DNA of 64,000 nucleotides from Calycina herbarum (lineage: Eukaryota > Ascomycota > Leotiomycetes > Helotiales > Pezizellaceae), in the NCBI GenBank assembly GCA_001414485.1, contig LLEY01000152.1, forward strand, positions 1-64,000. Reading direction: 5' to 3'. Shown piece by piece: positions 24,404 to 35,084 of the stretch (position 1 is the first letter of the stretch; each line of letters starts with the position of its first letter). Made by a program: the position numbers and the translations under genes. Under the pieces are notes generated by a model. It worked only from the letters and a program-made list of their open reading frames with translations. It was not told where the DNA came from and did not search any database.

Positions 24404-24768
24404 TACTCTAGTGTAGAAAACCAGATTAGAACAGTAGATTAGGCTACTACTTCGTGCCCGTAGCTAGTTTTTTGTACTTATTATCTAATTAACTACCTTT
24501 CATTGACTTACATTCTAAATTACATATAAATCTAATGTGTGGTTGTTGTTTTATTTAAATTTTTACGTAGTGGGATGAAATAGATGAGGGCGGGCTTTTG
24601 CCAGGGACGTGCACTGACTAGGGACGTCGGTTAACAACCTACAAGCAGCTTCAATTCCCCCATTCTTACAAACCATCAACTTCACCGCGTGAAGACATTC
24701 AAGATCGCATCTCTCGAATAGAAACACAATCCAATCTCAAATCCAATTCGCAAGAAACATCAAGCGGA
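24404..24768. other. promoter region of the epoxide hydrolase gene
   Basis: Unique sequence begins right after the LTR. Base composition returns to normal from about 24,560. It presumably holds the promoter and 5' UTR of the gene starting at 24,769, so the gypsy element may have displaced its upstream part. I saw no further feature. Confidence 0.5.
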
Positions 24769-26366
24769 ATGGCACCGAACTTCTCGACCCTCCCTGCTGG
24801 GATCCTCGTGGCCCCAAAGCCGTTCAAGGTAGACATCCCTGAAGACGCCCTTGAGCAGCTCGCAGCTTCATTGAATCTCTCCAAACTTCCCAAGATCACT
24901 TACGAAAATACAACCACCGATACATATTATGGAGTAACTCGTTCGTGGCTGGAAAATGCAAAGTCGTTCTGGGCACGTGAATTTAACTGGCACGTGAACC
25001 AATACCAGACCCCTGAGGTTGTGAAAAGCTAACATTCTGTCAAAGGCGTAAGCATGAGAAATATATAAACTCATTCCCAAATTACACTACCACTGTTGAT
25101 GCTGAAGGCCAAGAATCACTCAAAATTCATTTCGTTGGTTTGTTTTCGGAGAAAAAGGATGCGGTCCCACTCGTTCTTCTTCATGGATGGCCAGGTAATT
25201 ATCCACATATCTTCAGTTGCTGTTCCAAGCTAATGACTATTTATAGGAAGCTTCTTGGAGTTTTTCCCTCTTCTCCAACGTTTACAAGATGGATATTCTC
25301 CTTCTACGTTGCCGTATCACGTGATTGTACCATCTCTTCCAGGATTCTGCTTTTCGGATTCTCCTCCTTTGACGCGGGACTTCAATCTTTCTGATGTATC
25401 GGCAATCATCGATAAATTGATGATAGACCTCGGATTCGGTGGTGGCTACGTTGCCCAAGGAGGCGATCTTGGGAGCAAGATCGGGCGTATTTTGGGCGCT
25501 AAGTATGCTGCTTGCAAAGGTTTGTATTCTTGTATTCTTGTATTCTTCAATTTCAATTATTCCAAAAGCCTAGATACTTCTGGAGGTTCTAGACATTTAT
25601 ATTACTTTTGTTGACCAGATATTGCAACAGCTGTTCATGTCAACTATTGCTATATGGCAGAGCCTGCTAAGCCACTGGGAGAAGTAACAGCTACCGACCT
25701 CGAGGATCTCAAAAGAGCAACCCAGTTTCAAAAAACAGCCAGTGGATATGCTCTAGAGCAAGGAACTCGACCAAGCACAATTGGACTGGTACTTTCCAGT
25801 AGTCCACTTGCTTTGTTGGCATGGTAGTTTCCCCATACTTTTCGGTTACACAGTTCTCTAAATTTCCGAAATCAGGGTTGGCGAAAAGTTCCTTGAATGG
25901 AGTGACGAAACACCAGATCTCGATACGATAATCGAAGCAATCACCTTGTATTGGCTTACTGATACAATTTCATCGTCATTCTACAATTATCGTCAAGTGA
26001 GTGTCTACTCCTTATCTTTAGAAGTGATTGAGTTCAATGTCAAATAGTCTTTCAAGTCGATAAATCATGGAGGACATGCGGTTGCGGAGTATTACATCCC
26101 AAAGCCGTTTGGTTTTACCTCCTTCGCGAAAGAAATTGCCCCGGTCCCCAGAGCATGGGCGGCCACAAGTGGGAACTTGGTATTTTATAGAAGGCATGAA
26201 AATGTGAGTATCCATCGCTGTGATCCTAGACAACCCCATATCCTATCTAAATAGCTGTTTTAACACTGATTTGAAAATCTAGGGAGGTCATTTCGCTGCT
26301 CTTGAAAAGCCTGATATTTTATTGAAGGACATTAAAGACTTCATTACACAAGTTTGGACGAGTTGA
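24769..26366 (+). CDS. epoxide hydrolase (alpha/beta hydrolase, microsomal-type)
   Basis: Predicted to add water to epoxides to give diols. Model: join(24769..24993,25053..25194,25247..25519,25619..25823,25876..25996,26048..26203,26283..26366), 401 aa, the usual size. The N-terminal EHN domain is visible (FKVDIPEDALEQLAASL, then YGVTRSWLENAKSFW and YINSFPNYTTTVD). HGWPG near residue 120 is the oxyanion-hole motif. The nucleophile is D196 in QGGDLGS, and the catalytic His is H377 in GGHFAALE. All introns except the first restore family sequence exactly; the first (24,994-25,052, with branch-like GCTAAC) fits but uses a GTGAAC donor. It starts only 366 bp from the gypsy LTR. Substrate unknown: detoxification or secondary metabolism are both possible. 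Confidence 0.93.
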
Positions 26367-26652
26367 AAGGGGGCGATCCGGATTGCTTTGATATATTTTG
26401 CCTAAACCAATCTAGTTCTGGTGTGTAAATGAAGCATTGTGTTGTTGAAAAATGCATGCGGAAAGAGACAAAGAAAATCCCCAGAACTGTGACGTTTTTT
26501 GTCGATTGTCATTTAATTGCTTTAAAGAAATTTCTTTGTCTTCTACTTCCTACAAGCGGCCCGCACAACGTCGATACATCAATACATCCAACCATTTCCT
26601 TCGAATTGTTCATTACACGAAATCTGAAGTCTCGTCAACAAAAAATCTCAAT

Positions 26653-28101
26653 ATGTCAGCAGCATACCGAAGAAGTTCCCGACCATCAGTCAGCGCGAGC
26701 CCAGGAGTACCTCGGCGTCGCTCTTCCCTCAGAACCGAGGATGAAACTATTTACAGCCCATCGCGACGGGTCTCCCAAGTCCGTCGCAGGTCACGAATCC
26801 AAAGTCAAGATAGAAGTGGAGGGGACATCACAAGAGATTGTGTGGGCTCGGTGGGCTTTCTATTACTCTTGGTTGTTTTCTTCTTGACTTTTTCAACATT
26901 AAGCCCATACTTCCAAGGACCGAGGAAGCCGTTTTCTCATACATTTACGCCTTCCAAGAACACCCCATTTGAGGTAGAGTACCTCCAAACAACCTTTCCG
27001 AAGGTGGCGCACCAGGTCGCCAACCTCAGCGAGATAGTATCCCGTGCTAATCCCGCCGAATTCGTTCTTGATGCCACCGCGAAACAAGCAGAGTCAGCAA
27101 TACATATGCTCAAACGAACAAGCGAAAACCTAGAGATATTTGGAGAAAAATCCCAAGGGAAAGCCCAAAAGCTTTTGAAGGAATTGAAGGGGCAATATAA
27201 GAATGCAATTGAACACGCCAACCAGACAAAAGAGGACTTTGCCTGGTTTCGGTTCCTTTCGACTGATTTAAACAAGGCTCTTCTAGAAAACTTGGACTAT
27301 ATCACATACGAGCTAGCTACTGCTGCTAATTTTTTAACGAATGCTAGTAGCATTCCTGAGGATGAGTTGCAAACCTTCTCTTCAAATTTGATTAAACGTC
27401 TGAAAAATATTGGACCCGAACGCAAAACTCGAGTCGATAGAAATAAGGACTCTTGGCAAATACTCCAATCTCTCGATACTCTCGATGACGACATCAAGAA
27501 AATCGCCCAAACGAAATTCAAGCTGGGGAATGAAGCAAAGCAATATCTATTGGCCAAACGGAAGGCATATGACGAGTACAAAGAATCGTGTAACTTGGCT
27601 GGCTACTTTTGCTCGCAAGATCCGGTACCAAAGCTCGAAGATTTTGAAAACTGGCTTCTGTGCGGTCTTACAGCAGATGATGATTGTCCAGTTACGTCTA
27701 AAGACCTCACCAGGGCACGGCAGAGTTTGCGTCAACTCTTGAATAAAGCAAAAGACGAGTTTTTGAAGATAAACACGCAGATAAACAAAGTCGATTTCAG
27801 GCGAAAAGAATACCCCGGCTCGAGATCCTAGGAGAAGATCGATCAAAAACCTGTCGTCGACGAGATATTGGCATATGTGAAACAAATAACACGCAATGTC
27901 AACAAAACTTTTAAGTCTGCAGAAAGGGGTTGGATGTCGGGGTTGTCTTACCAGGATGCTATATGTTCGCTGCCCTATATAAACGATGCATCGGGAGTAA
28001 GTTCATGCATATATGATAATTTTATACGGGGTAAAGAATTGATTTCTACATATGCACTATAAGAGTTGACGGAGGAGATTGTCGGGAAAGGGAGAATCTA
28101 G
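26653..28101 (+). CDS. unknown single-pass membrane protein with in-frame TAG
   Basis: I do not recognise the family. The open frame from 26,653 to the TAG at 27,829-27,831 encodes 392 aa. An Arg/Ser-rich N terminus (SSRPSVSASPGVPRRRSS) is followed by a transmembrane segment (VGFLLLLVVFFLTF, residues about 72-90) and a long charged helical region, probably coiled coil, suggesting a type II or inner-nuclear/ER membrane topology. Coding sense continues in the same frame after the stop (EKIDQKPVVDEILAYVKQIT then RNVNKTF) to 27,996, where GTAAGT opens a 69-nt intron and a 12-codon exon ends at 28,101. The TAG may be a CAG changed by one C-to-T. A 42-nt intron (27,790-27,831) could also remove it, but its GTCGAT donor is weak. 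The start was chosen because upstream sequence to 26,452 looks like leader. Confidence 0.65.
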
Positions 28102-29626
28102 GATTGTTAGTTTCGGTACTAGAGGATATGGAGGCTAGGCTATATTCTATGTTTTATTTTGCCTGGGTAAACGGATTGTGCGTAGATAATGAATAGCGAG
28201 ATTTCTCTTAAAGTCAGCTCGTTTTTTTCAAGTAGTTTGAAGAATAATATTATTAAATAAAGCTTTCGAGAATGGAACTTGAAGTCACCTTGAATTCTCT
28301 TGAGAGGGGATATTCGGGCTTTTCTCTAGGTACATCTGTGATTGTTCTTTATAAGATTTAGAACAATTATATTTGTTTCCTAAGAACGCCGAGAAGAACT
28401 AGGTTTATAGACGTTCTCTGAAGATGAATACATACGTTTTAGGCTATCTAAAGTAAGAGGATTAGGGTGTACGCAGAGTCAAGCCTATGATTCTTACGTC
28501 ACTTCAGTAAGATATCTGCTCTTTCTTCCAAAAGCTTTATCATCCTCTGTTGATTTAAAGATTCCGAGAAGATCGCAGCTATTACAAAGGTTCTGATTCC
28601 CAGGCAATTGCGGGTAGAGTGGGTGTATCTAGAAGAAAGACCGGATCCGTTACAAGAAAATGTGGGTGCAACTAAATCCTAAACGATAATAAAAACAGAT
28701 CAAAGTTTCGACCCCTCAAACCCTTCGTCAGTCCTGCTTTCCAAAAATCCGAAGGCAGAAACCCCAGATAGCAACGATGTTTAATCGGCGGTCGTATTTC
28801 GGTCAATAGAGTGGATCACCAGGACCAACCCATGTTTCACCGTTTGACAACCCCGTAATCCTCGATAGGGATACACATTGGCGGTGGTAATCATGGGTAA
28901 AAGAACATCATTGGACAATTGCATATAAAACTTTGATAAACAAATCCTGAATGGAGATCCCGAGGTCAAATACTTGCTTGGTGACCCGGTTTGTGTATCT
29001 GCACCTCGGACAATTCAACTTTTGACATCTGGTAAGATGGTGCGCTTGTGTGTCTATTGACTCCTGCTAAAACGCAGACTTAGTACTCTATATGATTTGT
29101 ACTTTTGTACTTTCTGCATTGTTATGTTGTAGATGAAGCCAGATTCTCCCTGCAAACCCATTTCCAACTCGAACGTTTGAAAAACAACCACGATGGAACC
29201 CGTCCACATGTTCCAGGTACGCTTTTTCCGAGGCGGCGGTCACCGGTATTGATCATTAAAGGAGGTCCGACTTTCCAACAAGCATCCGCCAAGGGGTTTC
29301 CTATTCGGGAGGCTTTCTTCTGAAAGCTTATCAGGTCGTACAGATCGTTGGGATCTCTTGGCCGGCCTCCCCCGGACAATTCTCGCGTGACTCGTCAGTA
29401 CACACACACAAACAACTTCTGGCCCGCTTCTAGAAGATAGGACAAACCAAACCCACTTTAGATATGCCCCATGCAAATGGGAGGAGGCACAAGAATACAA
29501 AGATGAGTTGTCTTGTTACTTTCGTTGATCGTGAGCTGTTCTGTCAATTCTCCTCTTTCTCCATTCTTTCCGGATTATTCTCCTAGAGCAATTGATCTTC
29601 CAAGATCGATATCAATTGCTTCAAAG
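28102..29626. other. intergenic region, no gene seen
   Basis: Short frames only, none with a domain. The right end holds the promoter and leader of the permease gene. No clear repeat was seen. Confidence 0.55.
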
Positions 29627-31335
29627 ATGGCTTCTTCTGTCGGCAAGGAAGATGGTGTGATGTCATCTGAAGAAAAAACGCATTCTCGCGATCTCGAATC
29701 TGGTACTCCCGAGTACGACGAAGCCGTTCTCGAATCATCGTCGAAAACCCGCGCCAGAGAGTTACGAGAAAGAGGAGGAATCCTTAGCACACTATGTCGT
29801 GGGGAGGATTGGCTCGACGCGAAGATGGGCATTGAGACCCAGGGAATCGACTTGATCAGGGAGGAGGATAAACAACCTCCTTCTATTCTGAATGTGTTTC
29901 TCATGTGGTTTTCAATGACATGTCATGTTGGAACAGTTCCAATTGGAATGCTTGGCCCAGAATGGGGATTGTCGTTGAACCAGTCAATCGCAGGTTGCGT
30001 TATTGGTACTGTACTTGGAGCGATGTGTGTCGGATTTTGTGGAACTTTGGGACCCAAGGTAAGAACCACTCGGTTTGACTTTAGTTCTGAATAAGAGACT
30101 AATTGCTTCCCTAGCTTGGCCTCCGTGCGATTGCGACTTCTCGATACTCTTTCGGCTTCTATGGTGCAAAACTTTGCTCGGTTCTAAACATAATTATTGG
30201 AGGCGGGTTCGCAGTCGTCAATGTTGTGGTTGTCGGACAAATGTTGAGCGCAGTCTCGGATTATAAAATGTCTATCGCTGTCGGTTGTGTCATCATTGCG
30301 ATATTGAGCTATATCATTTCGATTTTCGGCTTCGCCATCATTCACACGGTTGAAAAATATCTCTGGATCATGTCGTTCATCCTATTATGCATTCTCATCG
30401 GACAAGTTGGAGACAAGGTTGACGCAACGATTCCTGCATTGGATCCGGTTGGGGGTCTCCTCAATTCCGGTTCGATGCTTAGTTTCATTGCACTATGCTT
30501 CTCGTCTTCGTCTGGATGGTGTTCGATTGCTTCGGACTACTATTGCAACTATCCCAAGAACACCAGTCCCTGGAAGATCTTCACTTTGACAGTCTTTGGC
30601 GTCTCCATTCCGACAATATTCACTACTGCGATTGGATGCTGCCTCGGGAATATAGCCTTCAGCCAAACATCGGAATCCACTGCCTATCTCGCAACCGCGT
30701 ACGAAGAGCATCAACTCGGAGGTCTGATGTTGGAAGCTTTCCATCCTCTCGGTTTCTCGAAATTGTGCCTTGTTCTCTTTGTATTCAGCGTTATCGGTAA
30801 CAACGTGGCAGTCAACTACTCGTCTGGGTTGTCTATTCAACTCCTTGGACATTACTTCCACGCCGTCCCGCGTTTCATCTGGTCGTTCCTCAACGCCCTT
30901 GTTGTTGCCGTTCTGGCTATTGCTGGTCGTGAGAGTCTGTCACTTATCGTGAGCGATTTTGTATCGTTGCTAGGATATTGGACCATATCGTTTACGGCCA
31001 TTTTACTAATCGAAGACAAGTGGTTCCGTCGGAATACTGGGTATGACTTGGACGTTTGGGATATACCCGGAAAACTTCCTTGGGGACTTGCTGCGGTCTT
31101 TGCGCTCTTGGTTGGGTATTTGGCTGGTGGTGTCCCCGGAATGGCGCAGGTTTGGTAAGCAATTTTCCCTTTGTTCCCCTCGCTGCTCTCTGCTAATTTC
31201 TGCAGGTATATTGGCCCTATTGCTGCGAAGTTTGGAGGATTTGGAGGTGACGTCGGAATTTATATGAGTGGTGCTCTCACACTTCTCGTGTACCCCCCGG
31301 CACGATATCTAGAGTTGAAAATGATAGGAAGATAA
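29627..31335 (+). CDS. NCS1-family permease (purine-cytosine permease type, Fcy2-like)
   Basis: Plasma-membrane proton symporter for nucleobases or related compounds. Model: join(29627..30058,30115..31154,31206..31335), 533 aa, introns of 56 and 51 nt. The hydrophilic N terminus (about 85 aa) precedes GIETQGIDLIREEDKQPPSI, a typical NCS1 entry, then about 12 hydrophobic segments. Family blocks seen include MWFSMTCHVGTVPIGMLGPE, RYSFGFYGAKLCSVLNIIIG and SSSSGWCSIASDYYCNYPKN. The late YWTISFTAILLIED and C-terminal VYPPARYLELKMIGR also fit fungal Fcy proteins. Start 29,627 was preferred over the upstream in-frame start at 29,513, which would add an atypical leader. Substrate cannot be read from sequence alone. 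Confidence 0.93.
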
Positions 31336-32226
31336 CTTCGATGTTATACATGTATTAGGATATCATATAATAATAATGAGAAGGAATTTCAAAAAAAAAA
31401 AATCTTAAACAACCTCGCCATGGACAGTAAAAGTAGCAGTAAATACTTGATTTTCGAACCATCCTCCCTCGCTCATTGTTCTTACTTTCTAGGTGAATTC
31501 AAGTAAATTATCCTAAATACTTGGAACAATTTAAAGCTACCCTAGATAGTTGGAACAATCAACTTTGATTATTCCAAACTATCTGGGAGAAAGCTGTAGC
31601 AGCGAGAGGCATCGAAGTTATTTGCTGTCGCTTTTATTGTCCATCGCGAGCCAAATAACTGTATGCCAACTCGAGCTTAAACGGTTTGGGGCTGCTGTAA
31701 AGTCCGATGCTTTACTTGAGATTCCTTAGACGACAACTGAGCAGAGGAAGCGACCACTTGGTGCTCCTGTGGGGTTGTAACGAACGAAAGAAAACTGTCA
31801 AGAACAGGTTTGCTATACACAAAAAACTAGCAATTACGAGCCCGCAAAGAATCATTTAATCTCAAATCCAATAGCTCAATCACCAACGCCCAGGTCTCGA
31901 GGTGGACCGAGCAACGCTTGCACGCGAAGTATGAGCCCCTTTGGTATGCCCTTCAGTATTCCCTCTTTTGCGCTGTCTCCCATTGGCATTGAATATATTG
32001 TCGAGATCTCTGACAGAGATAGCCCCCGTAACCTAAGTGTCGACTTATCCCCATAACGACCCCAGGTGGAGGTGGATTCTACGGAGGACGCTGCTGCATT
32101 CGCGTTCGGAGTATTCGTATCGTTTTTCGGCTGGCATATACAGTATGCTAGCCGCAGCTTGGTAGCTGTGGGGGAAACAGAGCATTAGTAAAGGGAGTAT
32201 AGGATGTGAGCTTCTTAGAAAAGATA
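31336..32226. other. intergenic region with dispersed repeat copy 2 and a hairpin
   Basis: After the permease 3' end, 31,490-31,690 contains sequence shared with 4290-4400. At about 31,545-31,592 the arms AGATAGTTGGAACAATCAA and TTGATTATTCCAAACTATCT form an imperfect hairpin. No open frame is supported. The flank of the Fot1-like element begins at 32,225. Confidence 0.55.
31490..31690 (+). repeat. dispersed repeat, copy 2, with internal hairpin
   Basis: Shares TTTGCTGYCGCTTTTATTG and a nearby GAGCCAA with 4340-4385. The imperfect inverted repeat upstream of the shared block suggests a MITE-like structure, though no matching terminal repeats or target duplications were found. Confidence 0.5.
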
Positions 32227-34422
32227 ACGTACTTGATAAGTAAGCGGTCCAGACAAGTACGCGGTCTAGCACCCCCACCAAAATAGCACTTATTATTTTA
32301 TTAAAAATCAACCACATTAAATATTAACTTCCTGATTAGTTCAATTGATTTATTAGCGCTCTAGGCATGTACGAGCAGTGTGTTCTAATGATCTACATAT
32401 ACTATATATCTATGGCACACGATTCGATACGCTAATCTCAGGTTGCTAAACCACTTAGATTCCCACTTCTACCTCAGTTCTTAACTAGGTTTGAGCCTCC
32501 TAAACATCTGTAGCACTTAAAGCCCCTCCCTTGCCTACGTACGACTTCTTTTTTTGTCTCTTCTTCTATACTTTCTCGTTTACGGCCTATAATCTCTGAT
32601 TCTTAGCTACAAGGATCGTTGCACTATATATAGCTATTTAATAGCCTTTAATTAGCTGGTTTACTACTTAAATAGTTAGGCTAGGAGGGCTTTGCGTATA
32701 ATAACGAATTAGTCCTTAAACTACCTTAGTCTAAAGCTATAATTCAGTAATATTATATAGTGTTTTAGGGACCTAAGAGTCTAGAGCTTAAGCAGGTAAT
32801 AGAAGAGGCGATAGTGTCTGTATTTGAACATATAACTATAATAGTACTTAATCTAGATCGAAAGGAACTAGGCTAGTTGCTCTAAAACCACTCTGAATTA
32901 TAGCTGAACTAGACGTAGTTATATAAGCCTATAAATACAAGTCTAAGAAGTCGTCTTTTTCTATATAATTAATTCCAGCTCGTATAAGCTCTTCTACAGC
33001 TCGCTTATACGATCGTTTTAAGACTGAAAAACAGCTAACATCTAGAGGTTATAGAATATAGGATAAGTAAGTAGGTATATATAATATAATAATCGAGTTT
33101 TATAAGTAATACTAGTCAAATTCAGCTATAATATAACTTCTATAGCTATTAAGTATTAGGAGTCGATATCTTCTAATTATATAATCTTATATATACGGAT
33201 TAAAGACCTTTTTAAGCTAAGTAAGGCCTAATTCGTTTATTATTTATCTGTTTTCACTAACTCTAATTATCTAATTAAGAGATAAGGTCTTAAACTAGCT
33301 CTTTTGTTATATCTTATCTTTGAAAATAACTATTACTAGAAGAACCTGTCTAATAGAATTAACTAACTTAATAACTATAACCTATTTACGATTTCTAGGT
33401 TAAACTATAACTATATAATTCCTCTCTATAGCTATAATTACTTTTACTATAGAAATTACTCTTATTTAAAAGCCTGTTTTATTAAAGTTATATATATCCT
33501 TGTTTAGAATTCCGTATTTTATAATTATATTCTATATAAGCTGAAACCAGGCTCTAATAACGTTAGGATCTTCGTATTTTACTTACTAATAATCGTACTT
33601 TTGATTATATTATAATTTAAGTTTAGGATATCGGGTTATAAAGTTATATATCTAACGTTTGCCTATTTCGAGTTATTTAGCTTATACGTTTTAAACGCGT
33701 TTTATAAGAAGTATTTCAGCTATCTATTATATAAGAGCCTTTATTAGAGGTGTATAACGTGTATCTATAGATAATATCTATTTAATAAGTACGGTTTCTT
33801 CGGTTTAAGTAAGTTTTAGGTTAGGAGAGGTAAAATCAGATCAAGAGAGAGTGTGACAAACCTAATCTGCTAGCCCTCTAGTAGTTATCCTTACCTGTAG
33901 TATACACAGGTGTAGCGGATAATCAGAGAAGTAAGAGGTAGTTTAATTGAAGATCTAAAGCTATAGAAGAGAAGAGAAGGAAAGAGGAGACTTCTAGAGG
34001 TCCTATAATATAGAGATAGCCAAGGAATCGATAAGTTATAGGAATGTCGATCTGTTTATAGAAATAGTTCCTAGCCTAGGTAGGAATAGTTCTAGGCTAG
34101 GCTAGGAATAGTAGGCTTTACAGACGCCGGCGAGCAGCCGTACGCGAGTCACGTGCTCGGCGGTGGCCAGGTCCGTAACAGAGAGTTCCTTAGTTCCGCT
34201 GATATAAGGTTATATATAGTATATCGTACACGCGTGCAGCGGCTCGTAAGCTTGAAAATCGGTTCTGCCGATAGGCCTAAAGAGCAAGTATAATTCGTCC
34301 TCCTATATTAGATATTTCAATAGTTGGTTGTTGAGTTATCTTAGTTCAAAGTGTAGAACGCGGTATTTTGGTGGGGGTGCTGGACCGCGTACTTGTCCGG
34401 ACCGCTTACTTATCAAGTACGT
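32227..34422 (-). mobile_element. Fot1/pogo-like transposon with 59-bp inverted repeats and TA target
   Basis: The left end (ACGTACTTGATAAGTAAGCG) and the right end match as inverted repeats for about 59 bp with only two differences, both transitions. TA lies on each side (32,225-32,226 and 34,423-34,424). The minus strand carries a RIPed transposase relic: near 33,480-33,600 it reads DPNVIRAWFQLI, then DIYNFNKTGF at the first catalytic Asp. A solo LTR lies inside. Without that LTR the element is about 1.86 kb, matching the other two complete copies. Terminal repeats are far better preserved than the interior. Confidence 0.88.
33852..34180. mobile_element. 329-bp solo LTR inside the Fot1-like element
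   Basis: Begins TGTGACAAACC and ends GTCCGTAACA, flanked by identical GAGAG pentamers at 33,847-33,851 and 34,181-34,185, so it is a TG..CA LTR with a 5-bp target duplication. It is much less A+T-rich than its host and includes a short repeat of AGGCTAGGAATAG units (34,055-34,112). No second copy is seen in the window. It differs from the gypsy LTR family. Confidence 0.85.
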
Positions 34423-34424
34423 TA

Positions 34425-35084
34425 GCTTGGCTTGTCTGTACGGATATTACGTAAGGTAAGCTTGAGGTGCGCAGTTCTGAGCACGCCAACCCCACCCCCT
34501 TTGCGCCACTTTGGATTCAAAACAGCGAGATTAATCCTCTTTTGCTTCTATTTTTCATCATTCTTCTGGCCCTGCTGTACTAAGTTGTACTTGCTATAAC
34601 AGTTGATGGGGTCGCCGTTTTACGCCCTTTCCTTTTGTCCAGTGACCACTGGCATGCTTCCACGTACGACCAAGCTAAACCACAATTTCATAGCTCATAC
34701 GCAGTGTATCATTACTTTCGTATCATTATTTCTTCTCCTATTTCCGTTTACGCTTCAACTGTTTGTTGGATTTCACTTGACTTGCCATGTTATTCTGTTT
34801 ACATTGTCCTTGGACTGGGGGAGAACAGGAAAAATATTAAATTTACTTTAGTAGCAAATGGCACCAAGTGGTGCATTTTCGAGGAGCCAATTTGAAGGCT
34901 GTACACGATGTGGACATCTGCAGGCTTCCATGGATGTGACGATGTGTATGACCATGCCATATTAGATGATTGCATCAACCTTTATTAAAGTTCTCCAGCC
35001 GACAACTGCAGCCCCCCTCCTGCTCTCACTTTCATTCTCTCAATAACATGGTGAGTCTAAAGGCTCTTCATAACTGAGATTGGG
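34425..35084. other. promoter region of the NLR-like gene
   Basis: Unique sequence between the transposon and the NLR-like gene. Short frames around 34,600-34,895 have no recognisable domain. It presumably contains the promoter and leader of the next gene. Confidence 0.5.
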
